Shown here piece by piece: positions 7,943 through 15,575 of a DNA stretch of 28,568 bases (position 1 is the stretch's first letter; the number at the start of each line of letters is the position of its first letter). The DNA is taken from NCBI GenBank assembly GCA_963558965.1, contig CAUWIT010000019.1, positions 1-28,568 of the forward strand. Direction: 5' to 3'. Below the pieces are notes generated by a model. That model had not been told where the DNA came from and made no database searches. It saw only the letters and a list, made by a program, of their open reading frames with translations. This DNA is from Gallibacter sp963558965. Lineage in GTDB: Bacteria; Bacillota; Clostridia; Peptostreptococcales; Anaerovoracaceae. The position numbers and the translations under genes are program-made.

Positions 7943-8383
7943 TTAAATCACCTGAGCCTTTCCACCAGCAGCTTCGATTTTTTCTAAAGCTGACTTAGTG
8001 AACTTCTGAGCCTGAACTGTAAGTTCTTTTTCTAGTTTTCCGTTTCCTAGGATTTTAACTCCATCTTTAACCTGTTTAACAATGCCAGTTTCGATTAGTA
8101 GTTCAGGTGTTACAACTGTACCAGCTTCGAATCTGTTTAGTGTTTCAACATTTACGATTTCGTATTCTTTAGCCCAAATGTTTGTGAATCCTCTCTTAGG
8201 AATTCTTCTGTATAGTGGCATCTGTCCACCTTCAAAACCAAGTCTGATTTTTCCGCCTGATCTTGATTTCTGACCGTTCATACCTCTACCACCAGTTTTA
8301 CCCTGTCCAGTAGCTGTACCACGACCTCTTCTTTTACGGTTTTTAGTTGCACCTTCAACCGCTCTAAGTTCATGAAGTTTCAT
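7943..8383 (-). CDS. rplO: 50S ribosomal protein L15
   Basis: The 146 residues are typical for L15, an assembly protein of the 50S subunit. The N-terminal MKLHELRAVEGATKNRKRRGRG and the glycine/arginine-rich extension (about 20-55) that threads into 23S rRNA are clear, as is the C-terminal segment from KILGNGKLEKELTV. The stop codon abuts the secY start. Confidence 0.98.
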   Translation of the reverse strand: MKLHELRAVEGATKNRKRRGRGTATGQGKTGGRGMNGQKSRSGGKIRLGFEGGQMPLYRRIPKRGFTNIWAKEYEIVNVETLNRFEAGTVVTPELLIETGIVKQVKDGVKILGNGKLEKELTVQAQKFTKSALEKIEAAGGKAQVI

Positions 8384-8404
8384 CTTACTCGCACCTCCCC
8401 TATC

Positions 8405-8587
8405 TTATAGTTCTTCTAATGTAAGAAGATGCGGAACCTTGTTTACAGCACCTCTAGTAACTTCGCTGTCAACTAGTTCTACTGACTGGTGCATCTTTCT
8501 CAATCCTAAAGCTTCTACAACTTTTTTCTGTTTAGGAGAAGCTCCGATTAAGCTCTTAGTTAAAGTAATTTTTACCATTTTAGCCAT
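8405..8587 (-). CDS. rpmD: 50S ribosomal protein L30
   Basis: This 60-residue bacterial L30 begins MVKITLTKSLIGASPKQKKV after a short Met-Ala-Lys lead, with the LGLRKMHQSVELVD core and a C-terminus ending in VPHLLTLEEL. It is a small ferredoxin-like protein on the 50S surface. It sits in the invariant S5-L30-L15 order, with a GGAGGAGAGTT-type ribosome binding site in the 14-nt gap after rpsE. Confidence 0.97.
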   Translation of the reverse strand: MAKMVKITLTKSLIGASPKQKKVVEALGLRKMHQSVELVDSEVTRGAVNKVPHLLTLEEL

Positions 8588-8601
8588 TCTTAACTCTCCT
8601 C

Positions 8602-9105
8602 CTATCCTAAGATTTCTTCCTTAGTTTTTCCTCTTAGTTTGCTAACCTTTTCTAGAGTCATCATATTTTTTAGACCTTCGATTGTAGCGTAAGCCATGTT
8701 AGCAGTGTTGTTTGAACCGATAGACTTAGCTCTTACGTCTTTAATTCCAGCAAGTTCTAGAACTGTTCTTACAGATGAACCTGCGATAACTCCTGTACCT
8801 TCTGCAGCAGGCATTAGTAGTACTCTACCTGCTCCGAATACTCCAATATTTCTATGTGGAATTGTTGTTCCAACTGTTGGAACGTATATTAAGTTCTTTT
8901 TAGCATCTTCTGTAGCTTTTCTTACTGCTTCAGGAATTTCCTGAGCTTTACCAAGACCAACGCCAACATGTCCTTCGCCGTCTCCAACAACGATTGTTAC
9001 GCTGAATCTCATGTTTCTACCACCCTTAACTGTCTTAGCAACACGTCTAATGTTAACGATAGTTTCTTTTAAGTCTAGCTTGGATGCATCAATTGTATTT
9101 CTCAT
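8602..9105 (-). CDS. rpsE: 30S ribosomal protein S5
   Basis: This 167-residue protein contributes to decoding accuracy and mRNA unwinding at the entry channel. The N-terminal double-stranded-RNA-binding domain includes the loop VKGGRNMRFS (about 25-35), the site of spectinomycin-resistance changes in other bacteria. The C-terminal domain has the AEGTGVIAGSSVR motif followed by IGSNNTANMAYAT. It starts 12 nt after rplR. Confidence 0.98.
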   Translation of the reverse strand: MRNTIDASKLDLKETIVNIRRVAKTVKGGRNMRFSVTIVVGDGEGHVGVGLGKAQEIPEAVRKATEDAKKNLIYVPTVGTTIPHRNIGVFGAGRVLLMPAAEGTGVIAGSSVRTVLELAGIKDVRAKSIGSNNTANMAYATIEGLKNMMTLEKVSKLRGKTKEEILG

Positions 9106-9117
9106 CCTTTACCTCCG

Positions 9118-9477
9118 TTAGAATTTTAGTCCAGCTTCACGTGCGCCATCAGCTAATTCTTTAACTCTTCCGTGATATAAGAATCCACCTCTATCGAAAG
9201 CAACAGTGTCGATGCCTTTTTCTAGCGCTCTCTTAGCAATAACTTCTCCAACCTGCTTAGCAGCTTCTTTGTTTCCGCCGTTAGCGATTTCTAGTCCCTT
9301 TTCAAGAGATGATGCAGCTACTAAAGTCACTCCATTTACGTCGTCAATAATCTGCGCAGAAATATTTTTGTTACTTCTGAAAACAGATAGTCTAGGTCTT
9401 TCAGGAGTGCCATGAACGTCTTTTCTAACTCTAGCGTGTCTAGCAACACGTCTTGCAGCTCTAGTGTTTTTAGCCAT
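9118..9477 (-). CDS. rplR: 50S ribosomal protein L18
   Basis: This 119-residue 5S rRNA-binding protein shows the typical RRVARHARVRKDVHGTPERPRLSVFRS segment split around residues 7-35, IIDDVNGVTLVAASS, and the C-terminal DRGGFLYHGRVKELADGARE. It lies between L6 and S5. Another frame over the same DNA (9336-9620) is a shadow and is not called. Confidence 0.98.
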   Translation of the reverse strand: MAKNTRAARRVARHARVRKDVHGTPERPRLSVFRSNKNISAQIIDDVNGVTLVAASSLEKGLEIANGGNKEAAKQVGEVIAKRALEKGIDTVAFDRGGFLYHGRVKELADGAREAGLKF

Positions 9478-9495
9478 GTTTTTTTACTCCTTTCC

Positions 9496-10041
9496 TTAGT
9501 CGCCTTTAACTCCGGCTTTACCTTCTTTTCTACGTACTTTTTCGCCTGCGTATCTGATACCCTTACCTTTGTATGGTTCAGGTTTTCTCCAAGCTCTGAT
9601 GTTAGCTGCATACTGACCAACTAAAGCTTTGTCGATACCTTTTACAACGATTTCTGTAGCTGAAGTAGCTTCAGTAGTGATACCTTCTGGATCTTTCATT
9701 TCTACTGGATGAGAAAATCCTAGGTTTAACACAAGAGTGTCACCCTTCTTTTCTGCTCTGTATCCTACACCGTTTAGTTCTAATTTCTTTTCGTAACCTT
9801 CTGTTACGCCTGTTACCATATTAGCGATTAGAGTTCTTGCAAGTCCATGCTGAGCTCTATCATCTTTAACGTCAGATGGTCTTGAAACTGTTACAACACC
9901 ATCGTTAATTTCTACTGTTAATCTGCTGCTAATCTGTTCCTGTAGTTCTCCTTTAGGTCCTTTTACAGTAACTACGTTACCATCAACCTTAACTTCTACA
10001 CCAGCAGGAAGATTAACAGGTTTTACTCCTATTCTTGACAT
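9496..10041 (-). CDS. rplF: 50S ribosomal protein L6
   Basis: This 181-residue, two-domain protein sits near the factor-binding site of the 50S subunit. It begins MSRIGVKPVNLPAGVEV and ends with the diagnostic EPYKGKGIRYAGEKVRRKEGK motif followed by a short AGVKGD tail. Spacing to S8 and L18 (15 and 18 nt) is normal for the spc section. Confidence 0.98.
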   Translation of the reverse strand: MSRIGVKPVNLPAGVEVKVDGNVVTVKGPKGELQEQISSRLTVEINDGVVTVSRPSDVKDDRAQHGLARTLIANMVTGVTEGYEKKLELNGVGYRAEKKGDTLVLNLGFSHPVEMKDPEGITTEATSATEIVVKGIDKALVGQYAANIRAWRKPEPYKGKGIRYAGEKVRRKEGKAGVKGD

Positions 10042-10056
10042 ATCAATTTCCTCCTA

Positions 10057-10455
10057 CTACCATACATAACAGATTACTTCGCCGCCAACTCCAAGTTTTC
10101 TTGCTTCCTTGTCGCTGATAACACCCTTAGATGTTGAAATAATAGCGATACCAAGACCTCCAAGTACTCTTGGTACATCGCAAGCCTTAGCGTAAACTTT
10201 TAGACCTGGTTTTGAAATCTTCTTAATTCCGTTGATAACTTTTTCTCCAGCAGGGCCGTATTTCATTTCTACTTTGATAATTCCCTGTTTGTCGTCTTCT
10301 ATAACTTCAAATCCATTAATGTAGCCTTCTTCTAATAGAATACCTGCGATTGATTTCTTAATGTTTGATGCAGGAATTTCTACTGTTTTATGACCTACAG
10401 TATTGGCATTTCTGATTCTTGTTAGCATATCTGCTATTGGATCTGTCATTGTCAT
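10057..10455 (-). CDS. rpsH: 30S ribosomal protein S8
   Basis: This 132-residue primary 16S rRNA binder is, in E. coli, the translational repressor of the spc operon. The start is the ATG at 10455: it gives the standard N-terminus MTMTDPIADMLTRIRNA and is preceded by AAGGAG. A longer frame reaching 10497 adds 14 unrelated residues and swallows the binding site. The C-terminus has STSKGVISDKEARKLGVGGE and ends in CYVW, all typical. Confidence 0.97.
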   Translation of the reverse strand: MTMTDPIADMLTRIRNANTVGHKTVEIPASNIKKSIAGILLEEGYINGFEVIEDDKQGIIKVEMKYGPAGEKVINGIKKISKPGLKVYAKACDVPRVLGGLGIAIISTSKGVISDKEARKLGVGGEVICYVW

Positions 10456-10516
10456 TACAGTTTGTCTCCTTCCTCTACCAGTTTTGCCTTGCGGCAACTT
10501 AGTAAATTAAATATAA

Positions 10517-10702
10517 CTACCAGCTTGCTTTTTTAACACCAGGAATTTCACCTTTGTAAGCAAGTTCTCTAAAGCAAATACGGCAAATTCCGTATTTCTT
10601 TAGAACTGAATGTGGTCTTCCACAAATTTTACATCTTGTATAAGCCCTTGTAGAGTACTTAGGCTTTCTCTGCTGTTTTACCTTCAGAGCTTTCTTAGCC
10701 AT
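10517..10702 (-). CDS. rpsN: 30S ribosomal protein S14, type Z (zinc-binding)
   Basis: At 61 residues this is the short zinc-binding form of S14, common in Bacillota, with Cys24, Cys27, Cys40 and Cys43. The C-terminus FRELAYKGEIPGVKKASW is canonical. S14 sits in the 30S head near S3 and S10. It lies between L5 and S8. No zinc-independent paralogue is present in this window. Confidence 0.98.
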   Translation of the reverse strand: MAKKALKVKQQRKPKYSTRAYTRCKICGRPHSVLKKYGICRICFRELAYKGEIPGVKKASW

Positions 10703-10711
10703 ATTTCCCTC

Positions 10712-11254
10712 CTATTTCTCAAATGGCATTCCAAGAAGCTTTAATAGTTCAAGAGCTTCTTCGTCTGTCTTAGCTGTAGTTGTAAACACGATGTTCATAC
10801 CTTTAACTAGATCAACCTGATCGTAATTGATTTCTGGGAAGATAAGCTGTTCTTTAATACCCATTGAGTAGTTTCCTCTACCGTCGAATGAATTTTTGCT
10901 TACACCCTTAAAGTCTCTTACTCTTGGAAGAGCGATGTTAAAGAATTTATCAGCGAATGTATACATGTTTTCGCCTCTCAAAGTAACTTTTGTTCCTACA
11001 GGCATACCCTGTCTTACTTTGAAGTTAGCGATTGACTTTTTCGCTCTAGTGATTACAGGTTTCTGACCTGTGATAACTCCTAGTTCTCTTACTGCTGTTT
11101 CCATCAATTTTGCATTTTCCTTAGCTTCGCCAAGGCCGATGTTAATTGTAATTTTTTCTAGCTTTGGAACTTCCATAGCATTTGCATAGTTGAACTTATC
11201 CATAAGTGCTTTATACACTTCGTTTTTGTAAGTTTCTTTTAGTCTAGCTGTCAA
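10712..11254 (-). CDS. rplE: 50S ribosomal protein L5
   Basis: This 180-residue protein anchors 5S rRNA in the central protuberance and contacts P-site tRNA. Signature parts are VPKLEKITINIGLGEA (about 29-44), the TGQKPVITRAKKSIANFKVR stretch, GRGNYSMGIKEQLIFPEI and the MNIVFTTTAKTDEEALELL end. It begins 17 nt after rplX. Confidence 0.98.
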   Translation of the reverse strand: MTARLKETYKNEVYKALMDKFNYANAMEVPKLEKITINIGLGEAKENAKLMETAVRELGVITGQKPVITRAKKSIANFKVRQGMPVGTKVTLRGENMYTFADKFFNIALPRVRDFKGVSKNSFDGRGNYSMGIKEQLIFPEINYDQVDLVKGMNIVFTTTAKTDEEALELLKLLGMPFEK

Positions 11255-11271
11255 ATCGTCTCCTCCTTTCC

Positions 11272-11577
11272 TTAGTCGATAATGTTGCCGCTTTTCTTAG
11301 CAACTCTAACTTTTTTATCACCGTCTAGTTTGTATCCAACTCTTGTACCTGCTTTAGCTTTTTCATCGTAAAGCATAACATTTGAAACATGGATTGGACC
11401 TTCCTGATGCTTGATTTCTGCAGCAGCAGTTCTAGTCTGTTTCTGATGTTTAGTTTGGATGTTAATTCCTTCAACGATTACTCTATTTTCTTTAGGCATA
11501 GCTTTGATAACTTCGCCTTTTTTACCTTTATCTTTACCGGCAATTACTACTACCGTATCACCTTTTTTAATTCGCAT
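11272..11577 (-). CDS. rplX: 50S ribosomal protein L24
   Basis: This 101-residue protein is one of the two assembly initiators of the 50S subunit and lies at the tunnel exit. The KOW motif is at the N-terminus (KKGDTVVVIAGKDKGKKGEV). I chose the ATG at 11577 because MRIKKGD is the standard start and the upstream GGAGGT is well placed. The longer frame to 11619 would overlap the rplN end with unrelated residues. Confidence 0.97.
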   Translation of the reverse strand: MRIKKGDTVVVIAGKDKGKKGEVIKAMPKENRVIVEGINIQTKHQKQTRTAAAEIKHQEGPIHVSNVMLYDEKAKAGTRVGYKLDGDKKVRVAKKSGNIID

Positions 11578-11590
11578 CCTGTTAGACCTC

Positions 11591-11959
11591 CTATAATACT
11601 TCTGGTGCCAATGACACAATCTTCATATAGTTTTTGTCTCTAAGCTCTCTAGCAACAGGTCCGAAGATACGTGTTCCTACTGGATTCTTATCTTCTTTGA
11701 TAATTACTGCAGCATTCTGATCAAACTTAACATAGCTACCGTCATCTCTTCTAGCGCCTTTTTTAGTTCTTACTACTACTGCTTTAACTACATCACCTTT
11801 TTTAACCATTCCGCCTGGAGAAGCTTCCTTTACGGCACAAACGATTACATCTCCGATATTCGCATATTTACGGCTAGTACCACCAAGAATACGGATACAT
11901 AAAAGTTCTTTCGCACCGGAGTTGTCAGCGACTCTTAATCTTGTTTCTGTCTGAATCAT
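11591..11959 (-). CDS. rplN: 50S ribosomal protein L14
   Basis: The 122-residue length and sequence are those of a standard L14, which forms part of intersubunit bridges and the RsfS-binding surface. The N-terminus MIQTETRLRVADNSGAKELL, the VRTKKGARRDDGSYVKFD loop and the C-terminal GPVARELRDKNYMKIVSLAPEV are all present. Confidence 0.98.
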   Translation of the reverse strand: MIQTETRLRVADNSGAKELLCIRILGGTSRKYANIGDVIVCAVKEASPGGMVKKGDVVKAVVVRTKKGARRDDGSYVKFDQNAAVIIKEDKNPVGTRIFGPVARELRDKNYMKIVSLAPEVL

Positions 11960-11972
11960 ATTCGGTGCCTCC

Positions 11973-12233
11973 TTATTTAACCTTTTCTACGATGTTAACA
12001 AGTCTCCATCTCTTATCCTTTGATAGAGGTCTTGTTTCCATAATTCTAACTTTATCTCCGATATTACATTCGTTGTTTTCATCGTGAGCTTTAACCTTCT
12101 TAGTTGTCTTTACAGCCTTACCATAAAGAGAATGTCTTACGAAGTCTTCTAAAGCAACTGTAACAGTTTTATCCATTTTGTCGCTTACAACGATGCCAAC
12201 TCTTGTTTTTCTTCTATTTCTTTCAACTGTCAT
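11973..12233 (-). CDS. rpsQ: 30S ribosomal protein S17
   Basis: This 86-residue OB-fold primary 16S rRNA binder shows RNRRKTRVGIVVSDKMDKTV at the start, the HSLYGKAVKTTKKVKAHDE segment and the IMETRPLSKDKRWRLV motif. It lies in the L16-L29-S17 trio. Confidence 0.98.
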   Translation of the reverse strand: MTVERNRRKTRVGIVVSDKMDKTVTVALEDFVRHSLYGKAVKTTKKVKAHDENNECNIGDKVRIMETRPLSKDKRWRLVNIVEKVK

Positions 12234-12250
12234 AATTACATCCTCCTTCC

Positions 12251-12454
12251 TTATTTAGCCTGAGCTGCTAGCTCTTTTTCTCTGATGATAGTTTTAACTC
12301 TGGCAATATCTCTTTTCATTTCTCTAATCTTTACTGGGTTTTCAAGCTGACCAGTTACATGCTGGAATCTTAAGTTCATAAGATCCTTTTTAAGTTTTAA
12401 CAGTTCAGCATTTAGTTCCACTTCAGACATTTCTCTGATTTTATTTAGTTCCAT
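12251..12454 (-). CDS. rpmC: 50S ribosomal protein L29
   Basis: This 67-residue two-helix protein at the tunnel exit docks trigger factor and SRP next to L23. It begins MELNKIREMSEVEL and includes LKKDLMNLRFQHVTGQLENP and the basic RDIARVKTIIREKE. Its ATG overlaps the rplP stop codon by one base (TAATG at 12456-12452), so translation of L16 and L29 is very probably coupled. Confidence 0.98.
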   Translation of the reverse strand: MELNKIREMSEVELNAELLKLKKDLMNLRFQHVTGQLENPVKIREMKRDIARVKTIIREKELAAQAK

Positions 12455-12885
12455 TATGCTTCACCACCCTTTACTTCTTCGCCTTTGATGACAAATTTAC
12501 ATTTTACAGGTAGTTTGTGTGATGCAAGTCTCATAGCTTCTCTTGCCTGAGCTTCTGTACATCCTTCCATTTCAAACATAACTCTGCCTGGCTTTACTAC
12601 TGCTACCCAGTATTCAGGTGAACCTTTACCGGAACCCATTCTTACTTCAGCAGGTTTCTTAGTTACTGATTTATGTGGGAAAATCTTAATATATACCTTT
12701 CCGCCTCTTTTGATAGATCTTGTCATAGCAACTCTGGCTGCTTCGATCTGATTTGAAGTTATCCAAGCTGGTTCTAGAGCAACTAAACCGTAATCACCGT
12801 AAGTAACTTTGTTACCACGAGTTGCTTTACCAGTCATTCTTCCTCTGTGGACTCTTCTACGTTTAACGCGCTTTGGCATTAACAT
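12454..12885 (-). CDS. rplP: 50S ribosomal protein L16
   Basis: This 143-residue protein near the A site and peptidyl transferase centre begins MLMPKRVKRRRVHRGRM, matching the MLLPKRVK start of other Bacillota. It contains TRSIKRGGKVYIKIFPHK, the RMGSGKGSPEYWVAVVKPG loop, whose arginine is hydroxylated in some bacteria, and a C-terminal LPVKCKFV. The stop codon overlaps the rpmC start. Confidence 0.98.
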   Translation of the reverse strand: MLMPKRVKRRRVHRGRMTGKATRGNKVTYGDYGLVALEPAWITSNQIEAARVAMTRSIKRGGKVYIKIFPHKSVTKKPAEVRMGSGKGSPEYWVAVVKPGRVMFEMEGCTEAQAREAMRLASHKLPVKCKFVIKGEEVKGGEA

Positions 12886-12909
12886 GGCTAGTATCCTCCT
12901 TTATTTAGT

Positions 12910-13773
12910 CTATTCTTCAGTTGTTTCAACTGCTTCTACTTCAACCTGTGGAGCCTCTACTGCTGGCTCTGCTTCAACCTTTGGAGTATTTCTTACTCTT
13001 GGGTTTACTGCCTTTGGAAGTTCAGGCTTATTGTCTCTAGGGTTTCTTCTAGGTCTTCTTTCGCCGTCTCTTCTTCTGTTCTTTCTTCTGTCGTTCTTTC
13101 TACCTTCGTTCTTTTCTTCACGTACTACGCTCTGTAGTCCTTTGTCAAGAATTTCACCGTGGTTGATCCAAACTTTAACACCGATTTTACCGTATGTTGT
13201 ATCTGCTTCTGCAAATCCGTAATCGATGTCAGCTCTTAGTGTGTGTAGAGGAACATTTCCTTCGCTGTAAGATTCACTTCTAGCGATTTCAGCTCCGCCA
13301 AGTCTTCCAGATACTAATACCTTGATACCCTTTGCGTTAGCTTTCATTGTTCTTCCGATAGCCTGTTTCATTGCTCTTCTAAAAGCAACTCTTCTTTCTA
13401 GAGCCTGTGCAATGCTTTCAGCTGTTAACTGAGCATCTAGTTCAGCTCTTCTAACTTCTTTGATATCGATTTCGATTTCTTTTTTAGTTAGTTTTACAAG
13501 ATCAGCTTTTAGCTGTTCGATACCATCTCCAGCTCTACCGATAACCATTCCTGGTCTGCCAGTAGCGATGATAACCTTAATCTTGTTTTCTCCTGGTCTT
13601 TCGATAACTACTTTTGAAACACCAGCAGCATATAATTTTTTCTTTACAAATTCTCTAACTTTGTTATCTTCTACTAGGTAATCTGCAAAGTTGTTTTTGT
13701 CTGCGTACCATTTAGAGCCCCAGTCTTTAATAACTCCTACTCTTAGACCGTGTGGACTAACTTTCTGACCCAT
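12910..13773 (-). CDS. rpsC: 30S ribosomal protein S3 with long charged C-terminal tail
   Basis: At 287 residues this is about 70 longer than the usual 210-225. Residues 1-218 are ordinary S3: MGQKVSPHGLRVG, a type II KH domain with GRPGMVIGRAG (72-82), and the C-terminal domain with RLGGAEIARSE (157-167) and the end GVKVWINHGEIL. Residues about 222-250 are an Arg/Lys/Asn/Asp-rich stretch, and 267-287 are Glu/Val/Ala-rich and acidic. The tail is low-complexity and predicted disordered. S3 lines the mRNA entry site, so the tail would project to the solvent side. The gene abuts rplV with no spacer. Confidence 0.97.
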   Translation of the reverse strand: MGQKVSPHGLRVGVIKDWGSKWYADKNNFADYLVEDNKVREFVKKKLYAAGVSKVVIERPGENKIKVIIATGRPGMVIGRAGDGIEQLKADLVKLTKKEIEIDIKEVRRAELDAQLTAESIAQALERRVAFRRAMKQAIGRTMKANAKGIKVLVSGRLGGAEIARSESYSEGNVPLHTLRADIDYGFAEADTTYGKIGVKVWINHGEILDKGLQSVVREEKNEGRKNDRRKNRRRDGERRPRRNPRDNKPELPKAVNPRVRNTPKVEAEPAVEAPQVEVEAVETTEE

Positions 13774-14127
13774 TTACTGAACCTCCTTTTCTGCATTTCT
13801 TTCCTTTAGAGTAACACCGATGTGGCTGCTTCTCTTTAGGATGATTGATGCTCTACCCTGAGATCCGGCTCTCCATCTCTTCATTGTAGGGCCCTGATTT
13901 GCATAAATTTCTGCAATATATAAATCATCTACGTTCATGTCGAAGTTGTTTTCTGCGTTTGCTGCAGCTGATCTAACAACTTTTTCTACTAATTCAGCAC
14001 CTTTACCTGGTGTGAATCTTAGGATTGTTAATGCCTCTGCCAAATCCTTACCTCTTACTAAATCAGTAACAGGTTTAAGCTTGATAGGAGACATTCTCAC
14101 GTATTTTGCAACTGCTTTTGCTTCCAT
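13774..14127 (-). CDS. rplV: 50S ribosomal protein L22
   Basis: This 117-residue protein has a beta-hairpin that lines the exit tunnel; changes there give macrolide resistance in other species. Typical parts are AVAKYVRMSPIKLKPVTDLVRG, the KVVRSAAANAENNF helix, and the GPTMKRWRAGSQGRAS hairpin followed by HIGVTLKE. The stop codon is immediately followed by the rpsC ATG. Confidence 0.98.
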   Translation of the reverse strand: MEAKAVAKYVRMSPIKLKPVTDLVRGKDLAEALTILRFTPGKGAELVEKVVRSAAANAENNFDMNVDDLYIAEIYANQGPTMKRWRAGSQGRASIILKRSSHIGVTLKERNAEKEVQ

Positions 14128-14144
14128 TTTCCTATCTCCTTTAC

Positions 14145-14417
14145 TTATTTAGATTTCTTATCTGCGGCATGTCCTCTGTAAGATCTAGTTGGAGCAAATT
14201 CTCCAAGTCTGTGTCCTACCATGTCTTCTGTAATATATACAGGTACGTGTTTTCTGCCGTCATGTACTGCTATAGTATGACCAACCATCTGTGGGAAAAT
14301 TGTAGATGGTCTTGACCATGTCTTAATAACCTTCTTTTCGTTTGCTGCATTCATTTCTTCGATTGCTTTTAGCAATTTAGCATTTACGAAAGGGCCTTTT
14401 TTAAGTGATCTACCCAT
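14145..14417 (-). CDS. rpsS: 30S ribosomal protein S19
   Basis: This 90-residue head protein complexes with S13. The diagnostic start MGRSLKKGPFVNAKLL is present, with TWSRPSTIFPQMVGHTIAVH, the HVPVYITEDMVGHRLGEFAPTR segment split across 58-80, and a basic tail. Confidence 0.98.
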   Translation of the reverse strand: MGRSLKKGPFVNAKLLKAIEEMNAANEKKVIKTWSRPSTIFPQMVGHTIAVHDGRKHVPVYITEDMVGHRLGEFAPTRSYRGHAADKKSK

Positions 14418-14434
14418 TTATATTGCTCCTTCCT

Positions 14435-15268
14435 TTATTTTTCGCCTCTGCGTTTTACGATGTATTTGTCAGATTCTTTCTTTTTCTTTCTTGTCTTGTA
14501 GCCAAGAGCAGGTTTACCCCAAGGTGTAACTGGGCTTACTCTACCGATACCAGCCTTACCTTCACCACCACCGTGTGGATGGTCATTAGGGTTCATTACA
14601 GAACCTCTAACTGTAGGTCTGATACCCATATGTCTTTTTCTACCTGCTTTACCAATGTTGATGTTAGCATGATCTGAGTTACCAACTTCACCAACTGTAG
14701 CTCTACATTCGATTCTAACTTTTCTAACTTCGCCGGATGGTAGTCTTACCTGAGCATACTTACCTTCCTTAGCCATTAGCTGAGCTCCGTTACCTGCTGA
14801 TCTAACCATCTGAGCACCTTTGCCAGGTTTTAGTTCAACATTGTGAATCATTGTACCTACAGGGATTTTTGCTAGTGGTAATGCGTTACCAACTTTGATA
14901 TCAGCTTCAGGACCTGAAACGATAACAGTTCCTACTGTTAAACCTTCTGGAGCAATGATGTATCTCTTTTCACCGTCTGCGTAAACAACAAGCGCGATGT
15001 TAGCACTTCTGTTTGGATCGTATTCTATAGTTGATACTGTTCCTGGTATACCGTCCTTATCTCTCTTGAAGTCGATAATTCTGTATTTAGGTCTGTAACC
15101 GCCACCTCTGTGTCTTACAGTAATCTTACCTCTAGAGTTTCTTCCAGAGTGCTTTTTAAGAGTTACTGTTAATGACTTTTCTGGTGTGCTTCTAGTGATT
15201 TCTTCAAAAGTTGAAGTTGTCATTCCTCTTAAACCAGGAGTAGTTGGATTGTATTTTTTAATTCCCAT
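14435..15268 (-). CDS. rplB: 50S ribosomal protein L2
   Basis: This 277-residue protein is essential for subunit joining and peptidyl transfer. The N-terminal MGIKKYNPTTPGLRGMTTS, the HSGRNSRGKITVRHRGGG region and the conserved C-terminal VRGSVMNPNDHPHGGGEGK, which carries the key histidine, are all present. It lies between L23 and S19. Confidence 0.98.
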   Translation of the reverse strand: MGIKKYNPTTPGLRGMTTSTFEEITRSTPEKSLTVTLKKHSGRNSRGKITVRHRGGGYRPKYRIIDFKRDKDGIPGTVSTIEYDPNRSANIALVVYADGEKRYIIAPEGLTVGTVIVSGPEADIKVGNALPLAKIPVGTMIHNVELKPGKGAQMVRSAGNGAQLMAKEGKYAQVRLPSGEVRKVRIECRATVGEVGNSDHANINIGKAGRKRHMGIRPTVRGSVMNPNDHPHGGGEGKAGIGRVSPVTPWGKPALGYKTRKKKKESDKYIVKRRGEK

Positions 15269-15284
15269 TATTTCCTACCTCCTA

Positions 15285-15575
15285 TTATAGACTTTGGAAG
15301 AATTCAATTTCCTTACTGTCAGCAGTAAGAGTTACGATTGCTTTCTTAGAAGCAGCTGTGTAACCTGCATTTCTTCCCATTCTCTTTAACTTACCATTAA
15401 CATTCATAATGTTAACTTTTGCAACTTCTACGTCGAAAATTTCTTCAACTGCTAGTTTTACTTCTGTTTTGTTTGCATCAACTGCAACCTTAAAAGTGTA
15501 TTTTTTAACCTGTGCATCTTCCATTGATTTTTCAGTAATTACAGGTTTTAGTATTACGTCGTATGGTGTTCTCAT
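15285..15575 (-). CDS. rplW: 50S ribosomal protein L23
   Basis: This 96-residue tunnel-exit protein is the docking site for trigger factor and SRP. It begins MRTPYDVILKPVITEKSM and has the VDANKTEVKLAVEEIFDVEV core and KRMGRNAGYT loop. The ATG shares one base with the rplD stop (TAATG), so L4 and L23 are translationally coupled. Confidence 0.98.
   Translation of the reverse strand: MRTPYDVILKPVITEKSMEDAQVKKYTFKVAVDANKTEVKLAVEEIFDVEVAKVNIMNVNGKLKRMGRNAGYTAASKKAIVTLTADSKEIEFFQSL

Noticed and set aside
9336..9620. 94-codon minus-strand frame overlapping rplF and rplR
   Set aside because: It is out of frame with two certain ribosomal protein genes; its Lys/Glu-rich translation is a by-product of their codons.
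12809..13222. 137-codon plus-strand frame opposite rpsC
   Set aside because: Its Leu/Ser/Phe-rich translation is the antisense of the charged S3 tail, with no start signals.
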